64,000 bases of DNA from Rariglobus sp. (lineage in GTDB: Bacteria > Verrucomicrobiota > Verrucomicrobiia > Opitutales > Opitutaceae), in assembly GCA_029266495.1 (NCBI GenBank), contig JAQSWS010000021.1, forward strand, positions 1 through 64,000, read 5' to 3'. The notes under the pieces were generated by a model. The model was not told the DNA's origin and did not search any database. It saw only the letters and a program-made list of their open reading frames with translations. The position numbers and the translations under genes were made by a program. Of the stretch, positions 16,659-26,516 are shown piece by piece (position 1 is the stretch's first letter; the number at the start of each line of letters is the position of its first letter).

Positions 16659-19600
16659 CTACTGAAGCAACGCGGTGAAAATCTGCTCGATGCGGAGGCG
16701 GCCGCTCAGGTTGGCGGTGGCCGCGCTCACGTTGGTGATGACGACCGGCGTGTTCGCGTCGGCGAGGATGCCCGCGAAGTTCTGCGGGTCGGCGGTGATG
16801 TTGAATAACTGCTGCTGCACGACGCCGCCCTGGGTCCATCGGATGTGGAGCACCTCGTCGCCGGTATATTCGCGCCAGTTGATCTGCTGGATCGTGAAGG
16901 CGTGGGTCGCCTGGAGCGTGAAGCTCTCGCCGCGCTCGAAGCGGCCGAGGCCGCTGTTGCCCACGCCGAAGCCCGTGCCTTCGAAGCCGAAGTAGGAATT
17001 GACCGACGGCGTGAAGTCCGGCGCGGCGGGCGTGTTGACGTTCACGCCGGTCTTCGGATTGGCGAAGGTCATCGTGACGGGCGTGCCGTCGGGGCTGAAG
17101 CCGCCGGAAAACGACGTCGCGAGGTTGACGGCGTTCCACGGCGCGGCGGTCCAGCCCTGAAGCGTGAAGGTGGAACCGGGGGTCGAGGGGCCGGCGGCGC
17201 CGTTGTCGGTCGTGATGCGCAGATTCTGGATGAGGTTAATCTGCGAGAACGTCGCGGTGGACGAGGTGAAGCCGAAGACGGTGCCGGCGGGGAGCGTGCC
17301 GGGATTGCCGAGGCGGTTGATGATGTCGGCCGCGGGCGTGCCGGTATCGGTCGTGCCCTGGTAGAGGCGGGTGCGCACGGTGCCGGCGTCGCCGTCGTAG
17401 TCCACGACGACAAACATATCCGTCGCGTAGCCCCACGGGTAGACGGGCAGCGGCTGGGATGCGAAGCCGTCGACGTTGGCGGTCACGGGTGCGGGCGTGA
17501 TCGCGATGAGGTCGGGCTCGGCGCCCTTCGCCTGCACCTTCACGCCGAAGAGGACGTTGGGTTGCTGGTAGAAGCCGAGACCGGCGAGGGCGCCACCGTG
17601 CTGGCCGGGGTTGGCGGAGTAGGCGCCGAAGACGAAGCCGGAGCCGGCATGGCCGGAGTCGATCCGGTAGCCGAAGCGGGCCTGCATGCGTTTCTGCGAC
17701 GAGGCGAGCGGCTGGCCGGCGAAGACGACGGCGGTGGTGAGGTTGGCGCTGTTGTGGGTGAGCTTCAGGTTTCCGTTGAGGACGCCGGGCGTGAAGGTGC
17801 CGGTCTGGTAGGGGAGCATGCCGGTGGGTGCGGTATCGAAGCTCGTGTCCAGGACGACATTCGTCGAGGGCGGCGCGGGCGGCGGAACCACCGGAGGCGC
17901 GTCGCTGCGAAGATAACGAAACACGCGCGTGGTCATCGCCGGGAAGGTGTAGCTGAAACTGGTGCCGAGACTGGTGGGCACGGCGACGTCGGGCAGCTCG
18001 GTCGCGGACATGACAAACATCTCGGCGACGGTGGCGCCGGCGACCGGGGCGTTGGCGATCGCGAGCGACGCGGTGATGGCGGCGTCGCTGCGATTCAAGA
18101 CCTGCACGTAGACGTAACGCTCGTCCTTGGTGGCGGTGACGAGCAGGTGCGCGTCGCTGCTGTGCTGCTCGAGGATTTCGTCGCCGGTGAGGCGGTTGTG
18201 GACGTAGGTGGCCCACCACGCGTGGTTCGGCAGGTTGTTCTGGTAGTAGTGCATCGCGGGGTTCGTCTTGATGTCGAAGGCGAAGCCGCTGCTCAGAATG
18301 TTGCGCGGATTATAGAGCGAGAAGTGGTCGTAGGTGAGCCACCACAGGCCTTGGGTGATGGTGTGGCGCACCTCCAGCGGGACGTTGAACTCGGTGATGC
18401 CGGTGCCGACGTTCTCGGGGAAACCGTATTCGCGGAGCTTGGCCTGGATGGCACCTTCGCCGCGGTAGGTCCATGGTTGGATGCGGGCCTGGGTGAACGA
18501 GACCTGCTCGGTCGGATGGTTGAGGAGGTTGTAGGCGTTCTCGACCGGGTCGGGCGCGTTCGTTTCCCAGTCGTAGATCTCGGCGTAGAGGTGGCGGGTG
18601 AGCACGTCGACCTGCTGGTGCCCGTTGAGGGGCGCGGCGCACTGGGCGAAGAAGGCGTTGAGGATGTTGTCGGTGCGGTTGCCGTTGGCGGCGAAGCCGT
18701 ATTCGAAGGCCACGACGGGGCCGCAGAGCTTCACGTTGTCGCGCAGGCCGGAGGCGACGAGCTGGTTGTGAACGCTCTGGTAGATGTCGACGTATTCCTG
18801 GGGCGAGGCGACCTGGTAGTCGACGGAGATGTCGGGCTCGTTGCCGACCTCCCAGTATTGGGTGGCGAGGTTGTAGGGCGGCGCCATGTAGCGCTGGACG
18901 AGGAAGGCGATGTTGGTGGCCATGGTGCCGGAGCCGATGTTGCCGTTCAGGTCGCGGAAGTTGTCGTGCAGGTGCTGCTGCTCGGTGGTGAAGGGCGGGG
19001 CCGGCTTGGTGATCGGGCCGACAAAGAGCGGGATGCCGCCGGCGTTGAGGATCTGGGCGACGCGGATATCCATGTCGAGAAGCGTGTAGTTCTTTGAGGG
19101 ATACACGCCGGTGCGGATCATGCCCACCTTGAGGCGCTCGAGGTCGGCGCGGTAGTTGGGCGTGGTGGACATCCAGAACTCGCCGGCGCTGAGGTTAACG
19201 CCGAGCTGGCCGATGCCGACCTGGTCGACGACGCTGGCGGCGTTCACCGCGAGCGCGGGCCGGGTGACGGTGATGCTGCCGGTGCCGCTCAGGAAGACGG
19301 CGGGGAAGGCGGCCTGAAGCTGCGCGAAGGTGTAGGTGGTGTCGGGTGCGAAGGACGTGCCGCTGCGCTTGAGGCCCGGCAGGCCGTCGGTGCCGTTCAA
19401 GGTGCCGCCGACGACGAGGCTGGTGACGGTGAGGTGGTGGTTCAGGTTGATCTTGCCGCCGGCCTCGACAACGAGAGCACCCTTGACGCTGGCAGCGTTC
19501 TTGGTGGTCAGAGTCGTGCTGCCGGTCACGTAGAGCGTGCCGTAGAACGCGGAGCCGGTGGTGACGCCGAGTTGAATCGTGCCACCGCCCAGGAAGTTGA

Positions 19601-20114
19601 GATCACCGTCGCCCCGGAGGTTGCCAAACGTGAGGTCCAGACCCTTGGTCGCTCCGGCGGTGCTGAACGTGGTGGCCTCGGAACGCGTGGTGAGCACGTC
19701 ATTGATGGTGACGATCTGCGTTCCGCCGGTGCCATTGGAGACGCCGCGGGCTGTGCCGCCTTTGGTGAGGAGTCCGGGGATGGTAACCGCGTTGGCCGAA
19801 GAAGCGCTTTGTTTAACGAGGATGGAACCGCCGTTGATGATGAGCGCACCTCCTGCGAAGGGCGATGCGGCGGAGGTCTCGGGCGTGCGCAAGGCATAGC
19901 CGTTGACGTAGAAGTTATCGGCGCCGCTGATTGAGGCCGGATTGGTGCCGCCTCCGGAGGGCTGCGACCACCAGGTGGATAGCGTATTCCAGTTTTGAGA
20001 AAGGCCGTGATTGGCTTGTAGATACCAGTCGGCTGCGTGGAGGGAGGACATCAACCCGGCCAACGCGGTGAGCGTCAGGGGCAGCAAGTAGCGTTTGCTA
20101 ATCGAGGAGTTCAT
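16659..20114 (-). CDS. large secreted glycoside hydrolase of clan GH-A type
   Basis: The 1151-residue protein starts at ATG 20114 with a signal peptide (about residues 1-27). Residues 28-285 are Gly/Ser/Thr-rich beta repeats like autotransporter-associated strands. The catalytic region (about 290-620) looks like a (beta/alpha)8 barrel with YWEVGNEPDIS (acid/base Glu426) and TGITEFNVP (nucleophile Glu575), the two-glutamate arrangement of clan GH-A families such as GH39 or GH79. The exact family is undecided. A beta-sandwich follows to about 780, then a laminin-G-like region, then the roughly 170-residue C-terminal module shared with the SGNH hydrolase read next. A LacI regulator is encoded just upstream, so sugar-dependent control is likely. 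Confidence 0.78.
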   Translation of the reverse strand: MNSSISKRYLLPLTLTALAGLMSSLHAADWYLQANHGLSQNWNTLSTWWSQPSGGGTNPASISGADNFYVNGYALRTPETSAASPFAGGALIINGGSILVKQSASSANAVTIPGLLTKGGTARGVSNGTGGTQIVTINDVLTTRSEATTFSTAGATKGLDLTFGNLRGDGDLNFLGGGTIQLGVTTGSAFYGTLYVTGSTTLTTKNAASVKGALVVEAGGKINLNHHLTVTSLVVGGTLNGTDGLPGLKRSGTSFAPDTTYTFAQLQAAFPAVFLSGTGSITVTRPALAVNAASVVDQVGIGQLGVNLSAGEFWMSTTPNYRADLERLKVGMIRTGVYPSKNYTLLDMDIRVAQILNAGGIPLFVGPITKPAPPFTTEQQHLHDNFRDLNGNIGSGTMATNIAFLVQRYMAPPYNLATQYWEVGNEPDISVDYQVASPQEYVDIYQSVHNQLVASGLRDNVKLCGPVVAFEYGFAANGNRTDNILNAFFAQCAAPLNGHQQVDVLTRHLYAEIYDWETNAPDPVENAYNLLNHPTEQVSFTQARIQPWTYRGEGAIQAKLREYGFPENVGTGITEFNVPLEVRHTITQGLWWLTYDHFSLYNPRNILSSGFAFDIKTNPAMHYYQNNLPNHAWWATYVHNRLTGDEILEQHSSDAHLLVTATKDERYVYVQVLNRSDAAITASLAIANAPVAGATVAEMFVMSATELPDVAVPTSLGTSFSYTFPAMTTRVFRYLRSDAPPVVPPPAPPSTNVVLDTSFDTAPTGMLPYQTGTFTPGVLNGNLKLTHNSANLTTAVVFAGQPLASSQKRMQARFGYRIDSGHAGSGFVFGAYSANPGQHGGALAGLGFYQQPNVLFGVKVQAKGAEPDLIAITPAPVTANVDGFASQPLPVYPWGYATDMFVVVDYDGDAGTVRTRLYQGTTDTGTPAADIINRLGNPGTLPAGTVFGFTSSTATFSQINLIQNLRITTDNGAAGPSTPGSTFTLQGWTAAPWNAVNLATSFSGGFSPDGTPVTMTFANPKTGVNVNTPAAPDFTPSVNSYFGFEGTGFGVGNSGLGRFERGESFTLQATHAFTIQQINWREYTGDEVLHIRWTQGGVVQQQLFNITADPQNFAGILADANTPVVITNVSAATANLSGRLRIEQIFTALLQ

Positions 20115-20316
20115 TGGGGGTGGGGTTATGCTTTGAACGTCGTCAGGCGCGCCCCCGACAATGTCTGCGTCCAATGCAGGACGACGGCGCAAACAGCAAG
20201 GGGTGTGCATGACGACGTCAGCCCATGCCGTGAACCAAGGGCGGGCCCAAAGGGTATTTTGCCGATCACGATTCGCAGTGCTTGCTAAGGCCCCGTTTGT
20301 TTACGGCAGCTTTACG

Positions 20317-20342
20317 GCTCATCAGGTTTCCGCCTGATGAGC
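20317..20342. repeat. inverted repeat downstream of the LacI gene
   Basis: Perfect 10-bp stem GCTCATCAGG/CCTGATGAGC with a 6-nt loop, 11 bases past the lacI-type stop. No T tract follows on the minus strand, so it is either a weak terminator or an operator near the glycosidase promoter. The 238 bases between the two genes hold no other clear feature. Confidence 0.45.
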
Positions 20343-20352
20343 TGAAATTTGA

Positions 20353-21429
20353 TCAGGACGCGCGCGAGTTTTCCACCAGATCAGGTTCCCCTCGTTGAGG
20401 GACACTTTCGCCATCACGCCATTTTCCTTCGATCTGGAGCAGTTTTGGAATCAAAGGGAGGCCACGTTCGTTTTGCGTCAATTGCGAGGTGAGCAAATCC
20501 ACCGCCATCGCACCGATGATCTCATGGCCCTGATAAATTCCACCGACTTCGAGGTGTTCGTCGGACCAATCAAAGGTGGCGAACGCGACATCACTCGGAA
20601 TCGTCCAGCCCATCTCATGAATCACGTGCCACGCGAGATATTCACCGAGGATCACATCCGGGCGTTCTTTTTCGATCCAGGCGCGCACCCGTCGCCGGTC
20701 CGACGCATCGGTGCCGGAAAAAATGCAGGACTTGATCCATTGCCGGCCCCAGGGCTGCTTCTGCTCGTAATAAAGGGGGTAAAGCCAGCCGTGATTCACC
20801 TTCTTGTCGTAAGCGGTGGACACGATCACGCCGATGCGGCGATAGCCCATTTCAAACAACCGGTGCAGGGCCATGGGCACGGCCCGGTTATAATTGAAAG
20901 CCACCCGGTGCAGCGGGGATCCGGCCAGCCCGGAGCTCAATGCCACCGAGGAGAAACTCCCCCACTCAAAGGTGGTGAACAGGTTCGTCGGGCTTATCAA
21001 GCCCGGGATGATCAGCCCGTGAATTCCCCGGTGCTGGAGCATGCGGGCGAAATTATCCGAGTTGATCCCGGGCTCCCGCACCCACACGGGCTCCAGCACA
21101 TAGCCCAGCTGCCCGGCCCGTTCCCGGGCTCCGATAAAGCTGTCGCGCTGGTGCGGGGGCAGGTCCTCGACCCTGGCGCTCTCTGGATTGGACACGACAA
21201 ACGCCAGGTTGGCCTGATACTTGGGCGCCTTGGTGGAGCGCAGGTGGGACATGAACGCGGCCGCAAGCGGATTGGGCCGCCAGCCCATATCTGTCGCGAC
21301 CTGTTGAATACGCGTGCGTGTTTCCTCGGAAATGCGCGGATCGTTGCGCAAGGCGTTGCTGACGGTGGACTGGCTGCAGGCGCAGGCAGCGGCAATCTCT
21401 CTAGTCGTGGGGTAACGGCTCAGGGGCAT
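20353..21429 (-). CDS. LacI-family transcriptional regulator
   Basis: The 358-residue protein starts at ATG 21429 with a LacI helix-turn-helix (TTREIAAACACSQSTVSNALRNDPRISEETR, residues about 7-37, read as adjacent motifs) and a hinge helix (GWRPNPLAAAFMSHLR). A periplasmic-binding-protein-like ligand domain follows to the end. GIHGLIIPGL and YRRIGVIVST mark its two lobes. Family members bind palindromic operators and are released, or sometimes activated, by a sugar. It lies directly upstream of the large glycosidase on the same strand, which is the probable target. A start 29 codons further upstream is possible but would precede the normal family N-terminus. Confidence 0.9.
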   Translation of the reverse strand: MPLSRYPTTREIAAACACSQSTVSNALRNDPRISEETRTRIQQVATDMGWRPNPLAAAFMSHLRSTKAPKYQANLAFVVSNPESARVEDLPPHQRDSFIGARERAGQLGYVLEPVWVREPGINSDNFARMLQHRGIHGLIIPGLISPTNLFTTFEWGSFSSVALSSGLAGSPLHRVAFNYNRAVPMALHRLFEMGYRRIGVIVSTAYDKKVNHGWLYPLYYEQKQPWGRQWIKSCIFSGTDASDRRRVRAWIEKERPDVILGEYLAWHVIHEMGWTIPSDVAFATFDWSDEHLEVGGIYQGHEIIGAMAVDLLTSQLTQNERGLPLIPKLLQIEGKWRDGESVPQRGEPDLVENSRAS

Positions 21430-21606
21430 GCGCGAACACCTTACAAGCCCGGACGCCCGTTGGGAAGCCCCTGAAACGACCAGGCTGCAATTCCCCGGGC
21501 CTGGCTTAACGACCATGGCATCGCCGCCTAACGCCTAAGTGGCCGGCCGGGCGGAGCCTTCGCTTGCGAAGGCATCCGATCGGGGTCACCGTGGCTGGAT
21601 ATCACA

Positions 21607-22107
21607 ATGAAACGCCTCCTCACCCTCACCGCCTTTCTCACCATGTTTTCCTTTGCCTCCGCCGAACCCCTCAAAGTCGGCGATCCTGCCCCGCAGGTCA
21701 CCGCCACCACCGAAACCGGCGCCGAGCTCGCCTTCTCGGACGCGTATCAAAAATCCCCCTACACCTTGGTTTTCTTTTATCCCAAGGCGTTCACCGGCGG
21801 GTGCACCGCGCAAAGCTGCGCACTCCGCGATGGCTACGAGGCGCTCTCCAAGCAGGGAGTGTCTGTCATCGGCGTGAGCACGGACAGCGTCGAGACTCAG
21901 AAGAAATTCAAAGAGGAGCACCGCCTGCCTTATACCCTGATCGCCGACACCGAGAAAAAAGTGATCAAGGCGTTCGGCCAGACCGGCCTGATGTTCGCCA
22001 GCCGCCAGGCCTATCTCATCCATGATGGAAAAATCGTTTACGCCGACCTTAAGGGCTCCACCAAGCAGCAGGCCGACGACATTCTTAAGTTTCTAGCGCA
22101 AAAATAG
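21607..22107 (+). CDS. exported peroxiredoxin (Bcp/thiol peroxidase type)
   Basis: The 166-residue protein reduces peroxides through a reactive cysteine. The catalytic motif is FYPKAFTGGCTAQSCALRDG, with the peroxidatic Cys at residue 60 and a second Cys five residues later, the Bcp arrangement. Unlike typical cytoplasmic Bcp, it starts with a signal peptide (MKRLLTLTAFLTMFSFASA), so it should work in the periplasm and would need a periplasmic thiol donor. The small hairpin GCCTTCG/CGAAGGC at 21556-21573 lies in its leader. The gene converges on a sensor kinase gene. Confidence 0.9.
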   Translation: MKRLLTLTAFLTMFSFASAEPLKVGDPAPQVTATTETGAELAFSDAYQKSPYTLVFFYPKAFTGGCTAQSCALRDGYEALSKQGVSVIGVSTDSVETQKKFKEEHRLPYTLIADTEKKVIKAFGQTGLMFASRQAYLIHDGKIVYADLKGSTKQQADDILKFLAQK

Positions 22108-22146
22108 CCCGCGACACGTCCTCAGCCGTGGAAAAACTTCTACGGC

Positions 22147-23829
22147 TCAGATCGCCTCGGTGACGGATCCCGTCCCGCCGGCCGCCACGGCCGGCAATTC
22201 CACAATGAATACGGCGCCTTCGCCCGCCGTGCTCTCACAACGCACCGTGCCGCCCATCGTCGTCACGAGTTGTTTCACGATGGCCAGCCCCAACCCGGAC
22301 GATTGCTCGCCACCAGTCGGCCGTGCGCTCAGGCATGCGTATTTTTGAAACAATCGCGGCATCTCTTCCCGCGTGATGCCCGGCCCCTGGTCGCGCACGC
22401 GCAGCACCAGCTTCCCGCCCATCCCCGGCTCAACCTCGATCGTGACCACGCGGTCGAAAGGCGAATACTTCACCGCGTTTGAAATCAGGTTGTTGAGCAC
22501 CTGGTGCAGGGCGGAACGATCCGCCAGCGCCTGCGGAGCCGTGCGTGCAAACTCGGTGGTCAACATGATGCGTTTGCGCGCGGCCTGCGTCTGCATCGCG
22601 GCCAGCACCGTCTCGACCTCCGCGGTGACATCGAGCGGCTCGATGCGCAGCCGGCGGCGGCCGTCCTCCAGCGCCTGCACATCGAGCAGGTTGCGAATCA
22701 TGTGAATCATCTGGTGCGCCAGCACCATCATGCGCTCCAACGGCTCGCGATCCGCGGGCGGCGTCCTTTCCGCCAAGATCTCGATGTTCAGCATGAGGCT
22801 GCTCAAGGGATTGCGAAGGTCATGCGCGGCCATGTGCATCAAACCGCTTTTCTCCTCGTTCAGCTCCTCCAGCCGCCGCTTCGTCGCCTCCAGCTCCCGT
22901 TGCACATGCGCGCGCTCCGCGAGTTCCGATCGCAAGCTCCGGTTGTGCCACACCATGATCCCGATGAACGCCCCCGCCACCAAAGCGCCGCCCGCCACCC
23001 AGATCATCACATGGTCCCAACGCACGATCCGCACATAGTCCACCCCCACCCAGGGCCCGACGATGTCCTGGCGGTCCTTGGCGCTCAACGAAACGACCCC
23101 CTTGTCGAGCAGATCGCGCAGGACGGGCTGATCCTTGCGCACGGCATAACGCAGGTCGAAGAGGTAGGGCGCCACCCCGGCAATCTTCAGATTCGAAAGC
23201 CCGAGCGACTTGATGATGTAATTGGCGTTGGCGATGTTGGTCGCCGCCACATCCGCCCGACCCGCCGCCACTGCAAGAAAAGCGTCCTCCATCGACTTTA
23301 CCGTCAGACGGTCGATGTCAGGATGCTCGCGCGCCAGCACCACCGCCGCGACGTAACCCTCGACGATCGCCATGCGCTTCCCGCGCAACTGCGCGATCGA
23401 CATCACCGCCGGCGAGTCGGGCCGCGTCACAAACACCATCGGGAACGAGTTATACGCCCGCGTAAAAATAAAATCCCTTTCGCGCCCGGACTCCTCCGCC
23501 GTGCTCACTAGAAAATCCACCACCCCTGACCTCCCTCCCTCATAGGCTTCGGGCCACGAACGCGAATGCACCGGCTCGAACTTCAGGCCCAGCCGCTGCC
23601 CGATTAATTTCAGGAAGTCCGCGTCAATGCCCGCAAAGCCTCCCTGGCCGTCCCGGTAACTGAATGGCCCCCAGCCTGGATCATAACCAAAACGCACCAC
23701 CGGATGATCTCGAATCCAGTCCCGCTCCGTCTCCGTTAATTCAATACGCGACTCCGCCCCTTCCGCCTTCGCCATCGCAAAGGCCAGGCCGACCAACACC
23801 AGACGAAGAAGCTGGGGCAGCCGTCGCAT
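22147..23829 (-). CDS. sensor histidine kinase with periplasmic solute-binding domain (BvgS-like)
   Basis: The 560-residue protein has a signal peptide (about 1-26) and a family 3 solute-binding domain (about 30-265; WGPFSYRDGQGGFAGIDADF is its ligand entrance). One membrane helix follows (VMIWVAGGALVAGAFIGIMVW, about 274-294), then a coiled coil. The HisKA H-box is MAAHDLRNPLSS with His336, and the HATPase has NNLISNAVKYSP, DQGPGIT and GLGLAIVKQLV. The ligand is probably an amino acid or a small organic acid, as in BvgS/EvgS relatives. It has no receiver or Hpt domain. The kinase core is closely similar to the soluble kinase at 13.3 kb, including LSARPTGGE in the lid. The start at 23829 avoids overlap with the next gene. 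Confidence 0.88.
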   Translation of the reverse strand: MRRLPQLLRLVLVGLAFAMAKAEGAESRIELTETERDWIRDHPVVRFGYDPGWGPFSYRDGQGGFAGIDADFLKLIGQRLGLKFEPVHSRSWPEAYEGGRSGVVDFLVSTAEESGRERDFIFTRAYNSFPMVFVTRPDSPAVMSIAQLRGKRMAIVEGYVAAVVLAREHPDIDRLTVKSMEDAFLAVAAGRADVAATNIANANYIIKSLGLSNLKIAGVAPYLFDLRYAVRKDQPVLRDLLDKGVVSLSAKDRQDIVGPWVGVDYVRIVRWDHVMIWVAGGALVAGAFIGIMVWHNRSLRSELAERAHVQRELEATKRRLEELNEEKSGLMHMAAHDLRNPLSSLMLNIEILAERTPPADREPLERMMVLAHQMIHMIRNLLDVQALEDGRRRLRIEPLDVTAEVETVLAAMQTQAARKRIMLTTEFARTAPQALADRSALHQVLNNLISNAVKYSPFDRVVTIEVEPGMGGKLVLRVRDQGPGITREEMPRLFQKYACLSARPTGGEQSSGLGLAIVKQLVTTMGGTVRCESTAGEGAVFIVELPAVAAGGTGSVTEAI

Positions 23830-23893
23830 AGGATTTCCGCGTTGGCGCCATCCTATGTCGACAGGCGACCAGCACAAGCTGCGTGTCACCCGG

Positions 23894-24679
23894 TTATCGT
23901 GCACTCGCAAACTTGCGCAGGTATTTCAACGCCACTTCAAACTCGTTCGGCAGCGGAGCCGTGATCGTAATCATCTCACGTGTAACCGGATGCCTAACAA
24001 TCAACCGGCTCGCGTGCAACGCCAGCCGGTTGATTAAAGGCTTCTCGTCCAGGCGCCCTTTGTAACCGCGTTTCAACTGCGAGAGCTTCAGTTCCGTAAC
24101 CCCGTCACCATAAAAGGGGTCATTCAGGATCGGCAGTCCGCTGTATTGCAGGTGCACGCGGAGCTGATGCGTGCGTCCCGTGAGCGGACGGCATTCGACG
24201 AACGTGAACTGCTGGAAGCGCTCCAGCACCCGGACCACCGTCTGACTCGCCTTGCCATGCTTGCGCACCGCGCGCATCCGCCCCGGCTGCGTCTCGTCGT
24301 CAATCAAATCGCGATCGACAAAAAATTCGTCCTCCGCGAGCGGCTCCGGCGGCGCGTCACGAGGATCCTCGGAACGCACGAACAACTCCGCCCCCGGCGT
24401 CCCCACGCACAAGGCGTGATACACCTTCTTCACGGTCTTCGATTGGAACTGCCCGCTCACGAAATCGAGCGCCGCCTTTTCCTTCGTGCACAGCAGGATC
24501 CCGCTCGTGTCGGCATCGAGGCGATGCACGTTGGCCACGCCGTGCCCCATCTTGTCGTGCACGAGCCCCATGAGATTCTCGCGCTTTTTGTCCCAACGAT
24601 CGGGTGCAACCAGCATGCCGCTGGGCTTGTCGAACGCGATCAACGTGTCGTCTTCGTAAATAACAGGAGGGATGGGCAT
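23894..24679 (-). CDS. RluA-family pseudouridine synthase
   Basis: This 261-residue cytoplasmic enzyme isomerises uridine to pseudouridine in rRNA or tRNA. The catalytic motif is [17 protein letters not shown] with the invariant Asp in [24 protein letters not shown] is the second family block, and [15 protein letters not shown] lies near the end. There is no N-terminal S4 domain, as in RluA, RluC-short or TruC forms, so the target site cannot be fixed. Translation most likely begins at ATG 24679, with AGGAGG about 10 bases upstream. It is divergent from glpK. Confidence 0.9.
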   Translation of the reverse strand: MPIPPVIYEDDTLIAFDKPSGMLVAPDRWDKKRENLMGLVHDKMGHGVANVHRLDADTSGILLCTKEKAALDFVSGQFQSKTVKKVYHALCVGTPGAELFVRSEDPRDAPPEPLAEDEFFVDRDLIDDETQPGRMRAVRKHGKASQTVVRVLERFQQFTFVECRPLTGRTHQLRVHLQYSGLPILNDPFYGDGVTELKLSQLKRGYKGRLDEKPLINRLALHASRLIVRHPVTREMITITAPLPNEFEVALKYLRKFASAR

Positions 24680-24777
24680 GGACTGACTGCCATCGCAATG
24701 CCACTCTCCCACCCGCGCAAGCCCCGCTTCACCCCATCTCCCGACTCTGGACTCCTGCCGCTGGACTTCCTCACCCC

Positions 24778-26277
24778 ATGAGACCTCCCCGCCACATCCT
24801 CGCTCTCGACCAAGGCACGACCTCCTCCCGCGCCATCGTCTTCAACCACGCCGGCGAAATCGTCTCGGTCGCGCAAAAGGAATTCGCCCAGCATTACCCC
24901 CGGCCGGGCTGGGTCGAACATGACCCCTTGGAAATCTGGTCCAGCCAGAACTCCACCGCCGCCGAGGCCCTCGCCCGGGCCAACCTTTCCGCCGATGCCA
25001 TCGCCGCCGTCGGCATTACCAATCAACGGGAGACCACCGTTGTGTGGGACCGCGAGACCGGCCTCCCCGTGTGCAACGCCATTGTCTGGCAGGACCGGCG
25101 CACCGCCGCCTATTGCGCGCAGCTCAAGCGTGACGGCGTCGAGCCGATGGTGTCCGAAAAAACCGGCCTGCGACTCGATCCCTATTTCTCCGCGACAAAA
25201 CTCCGGTGGATCCTGGAAAACATCCCCGGCGCCCGCGCCCGCGCCGAGGCCGGGGGACTGCTGTTCGGCACCGTCGACACCTGGCTGCTCTGGCAGCTCA
25301 CCGGCCGGCAGGTCCATGCCACCGACCTGACCAACGCCTCGCGCACCCTCCTCTGCAACCTGCACACCGGCGCGTGGGACGAAGATTTGCTGGCGCTTTT
25401 TGACATTCCTCGCGCCGTCCTCCCGGAAATCCGCTCCTGCTCCGAGATCTACGGTCAGGTCGACCGCCACCTCTATCCCGCGGGCGCCCCCATCGCGGGC
25501 ATCGCCGGCGACCAGCATGCCGCGCTCTTCGGCCAGGCCTGCTTCACCCCCGGCATGGTCAAGAACACCTACGGCACCGGTTGCTTCACGTTGATGCACA
25601 CCGGCGAAAAACCCGTCGTCTCCCGCAACAACCTGCTCACCACCGTCGCCTGGAAAATCGACGGCCGGACCGACTACGCCCTCGAAGGGTCCGTCTTCAT
25701 CGGCGGTGCGGTCATCCAGTGGCTGCGTGACGAATTGCAGCTGGTGCGCGACGCCGCCGAACTCGACCGCCTCGCCGCCTCCGTGCCCGACGCCGGCGGA
25801 CTGTTTCTTGTTCCCGCCTTCTCCGGTCTCGGCGCCCCGCATTGGGATCCGTATGCCCGCGGCACGATGCTGGGCATCACCCGCGGCACCAATCGCGCCC
25901 AACTCTGCCGCGCCGCGCTTGAAGCCATCGCCTTCCAGACGGCCGATCTCATCGCCTGCATGGAGAAAGACAGCGGGATCCCGCTCAAGGAACTGCGCGT
26001 CGACGGCGGCGCTTCGCGCAGCGACCCGCTGCTCCAGTTCCAGGCCGACCTGCTTGACGCCGGCGTCATCCGGCCGCGCTGCATCGAAACAACCGCCCTC
26101 GGCGCCGCCTGCCTCGCCGGCCTGGCGACAGGCTTCTGGTCCGGTCGCGAAGAGATCGCGCGTAATTGGTCCGTGGATACGACCTTCCTCCCGCTCCGCC
26201 CTCGCGACGAAATCGGCCGTCTGCGCTCCGGCTGGGAACGCGCCTTGGAACGGGCCAAAGGCTGGGAACACCCCTGA
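24778..26277 (+). CDS. glpK: glycerol kinase
   Basis: The 499-residue length is normal for GlpK, which phosphorylates glycerol to sn-glycerol 3-phosphate with ATP. The FGGY phosphate loop [15 protein letters not shown] starts at residue 8. The glycerol-binding residues lie in [32 protein letters not shown] and the FGGY signature 2 region ([20 protein letters not shown]) are present. No glpF, glpD or regulator gene is near, so glycerol uptake and oxidation must be encoded elsewhere. The gene appears to be monocistronic. Confidence 0.95.
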   Translation: MRPPRHILALDQGTTSSRAIVFNHAGEIVSVAQKEFAQHYPRPGWVEHDPLEIWSSQNSTAAEALARANLSADAIAAVGITNQRETTVVWDRETGLPVCNAIVWQDRRTAAYCAQLKRDGVEPMVSEKTGLRLDPYFSATKLRWILENIPGARARAEAGGLLFGTVDTWLLWQLTGRQVHATDLTNASRTLLCNLHTGAWDEDLLALFDIPRAVLPEIRSCSEIYGQVDRHLYPAGAPIAGIAGDQHAALFGQACFTPGMVKNTYGTGCFTLMHTGEKPVVSRNNLLTTVAWKIDGRTDYALEGSVFIGGAVIQWLRDELQLVRDAAELDRLAASVPDAGGLFLVPAFSGLGAPHWDPYARGTMLGITRGTNRAQLCRAALEAIAFQTADLIACMEKDSGIPLKELRVDGGASRSDPLLQFQADLLDAGVIRPRCIETTALGAACLAGLATGFWSGREEIARNWSVDTTFLPLRPRDEIGRLRSGWERALERAKGWEHP

Positions 26278-26516
26278 TCCGCCCCCCGTGTGGTCTTGAA
26301 AGCGGGGGCGCCCGTGGAACCGCCAGCCGCCCGGCGTGCAAACCACCCCGCCGCAAACCACGATTCGTCCCATTTCCCCCATCCCTCAGATCATCAAATT
26401 GCTGCCTTCCCTCACGTCTTTTTGACCGGGGTTAAAAGTGCGTAAGCTTTTGGGGGCTGGATGAATTCGCTTGCGAGTCCCCCCTCGGCCAAGCTGCCTC
26501 CAGACAGTCGTTCCGT

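Noticed and set aside
16845-19097. 750-codon plus-strand open frame opposite the large glycosidase
   Set aside because: It is the antisense of a gene with clear catalytic motifs and is dominated by Gly, Val, Arg, Asp and Glu, the usual product of reading a high-GC gene backwards.
20317-20342. Strong terminator for the LacI gene
   Set aside because: The hairpin is perfect, but no T tract follows on either strand, so it is listed only as an inverted repeat.
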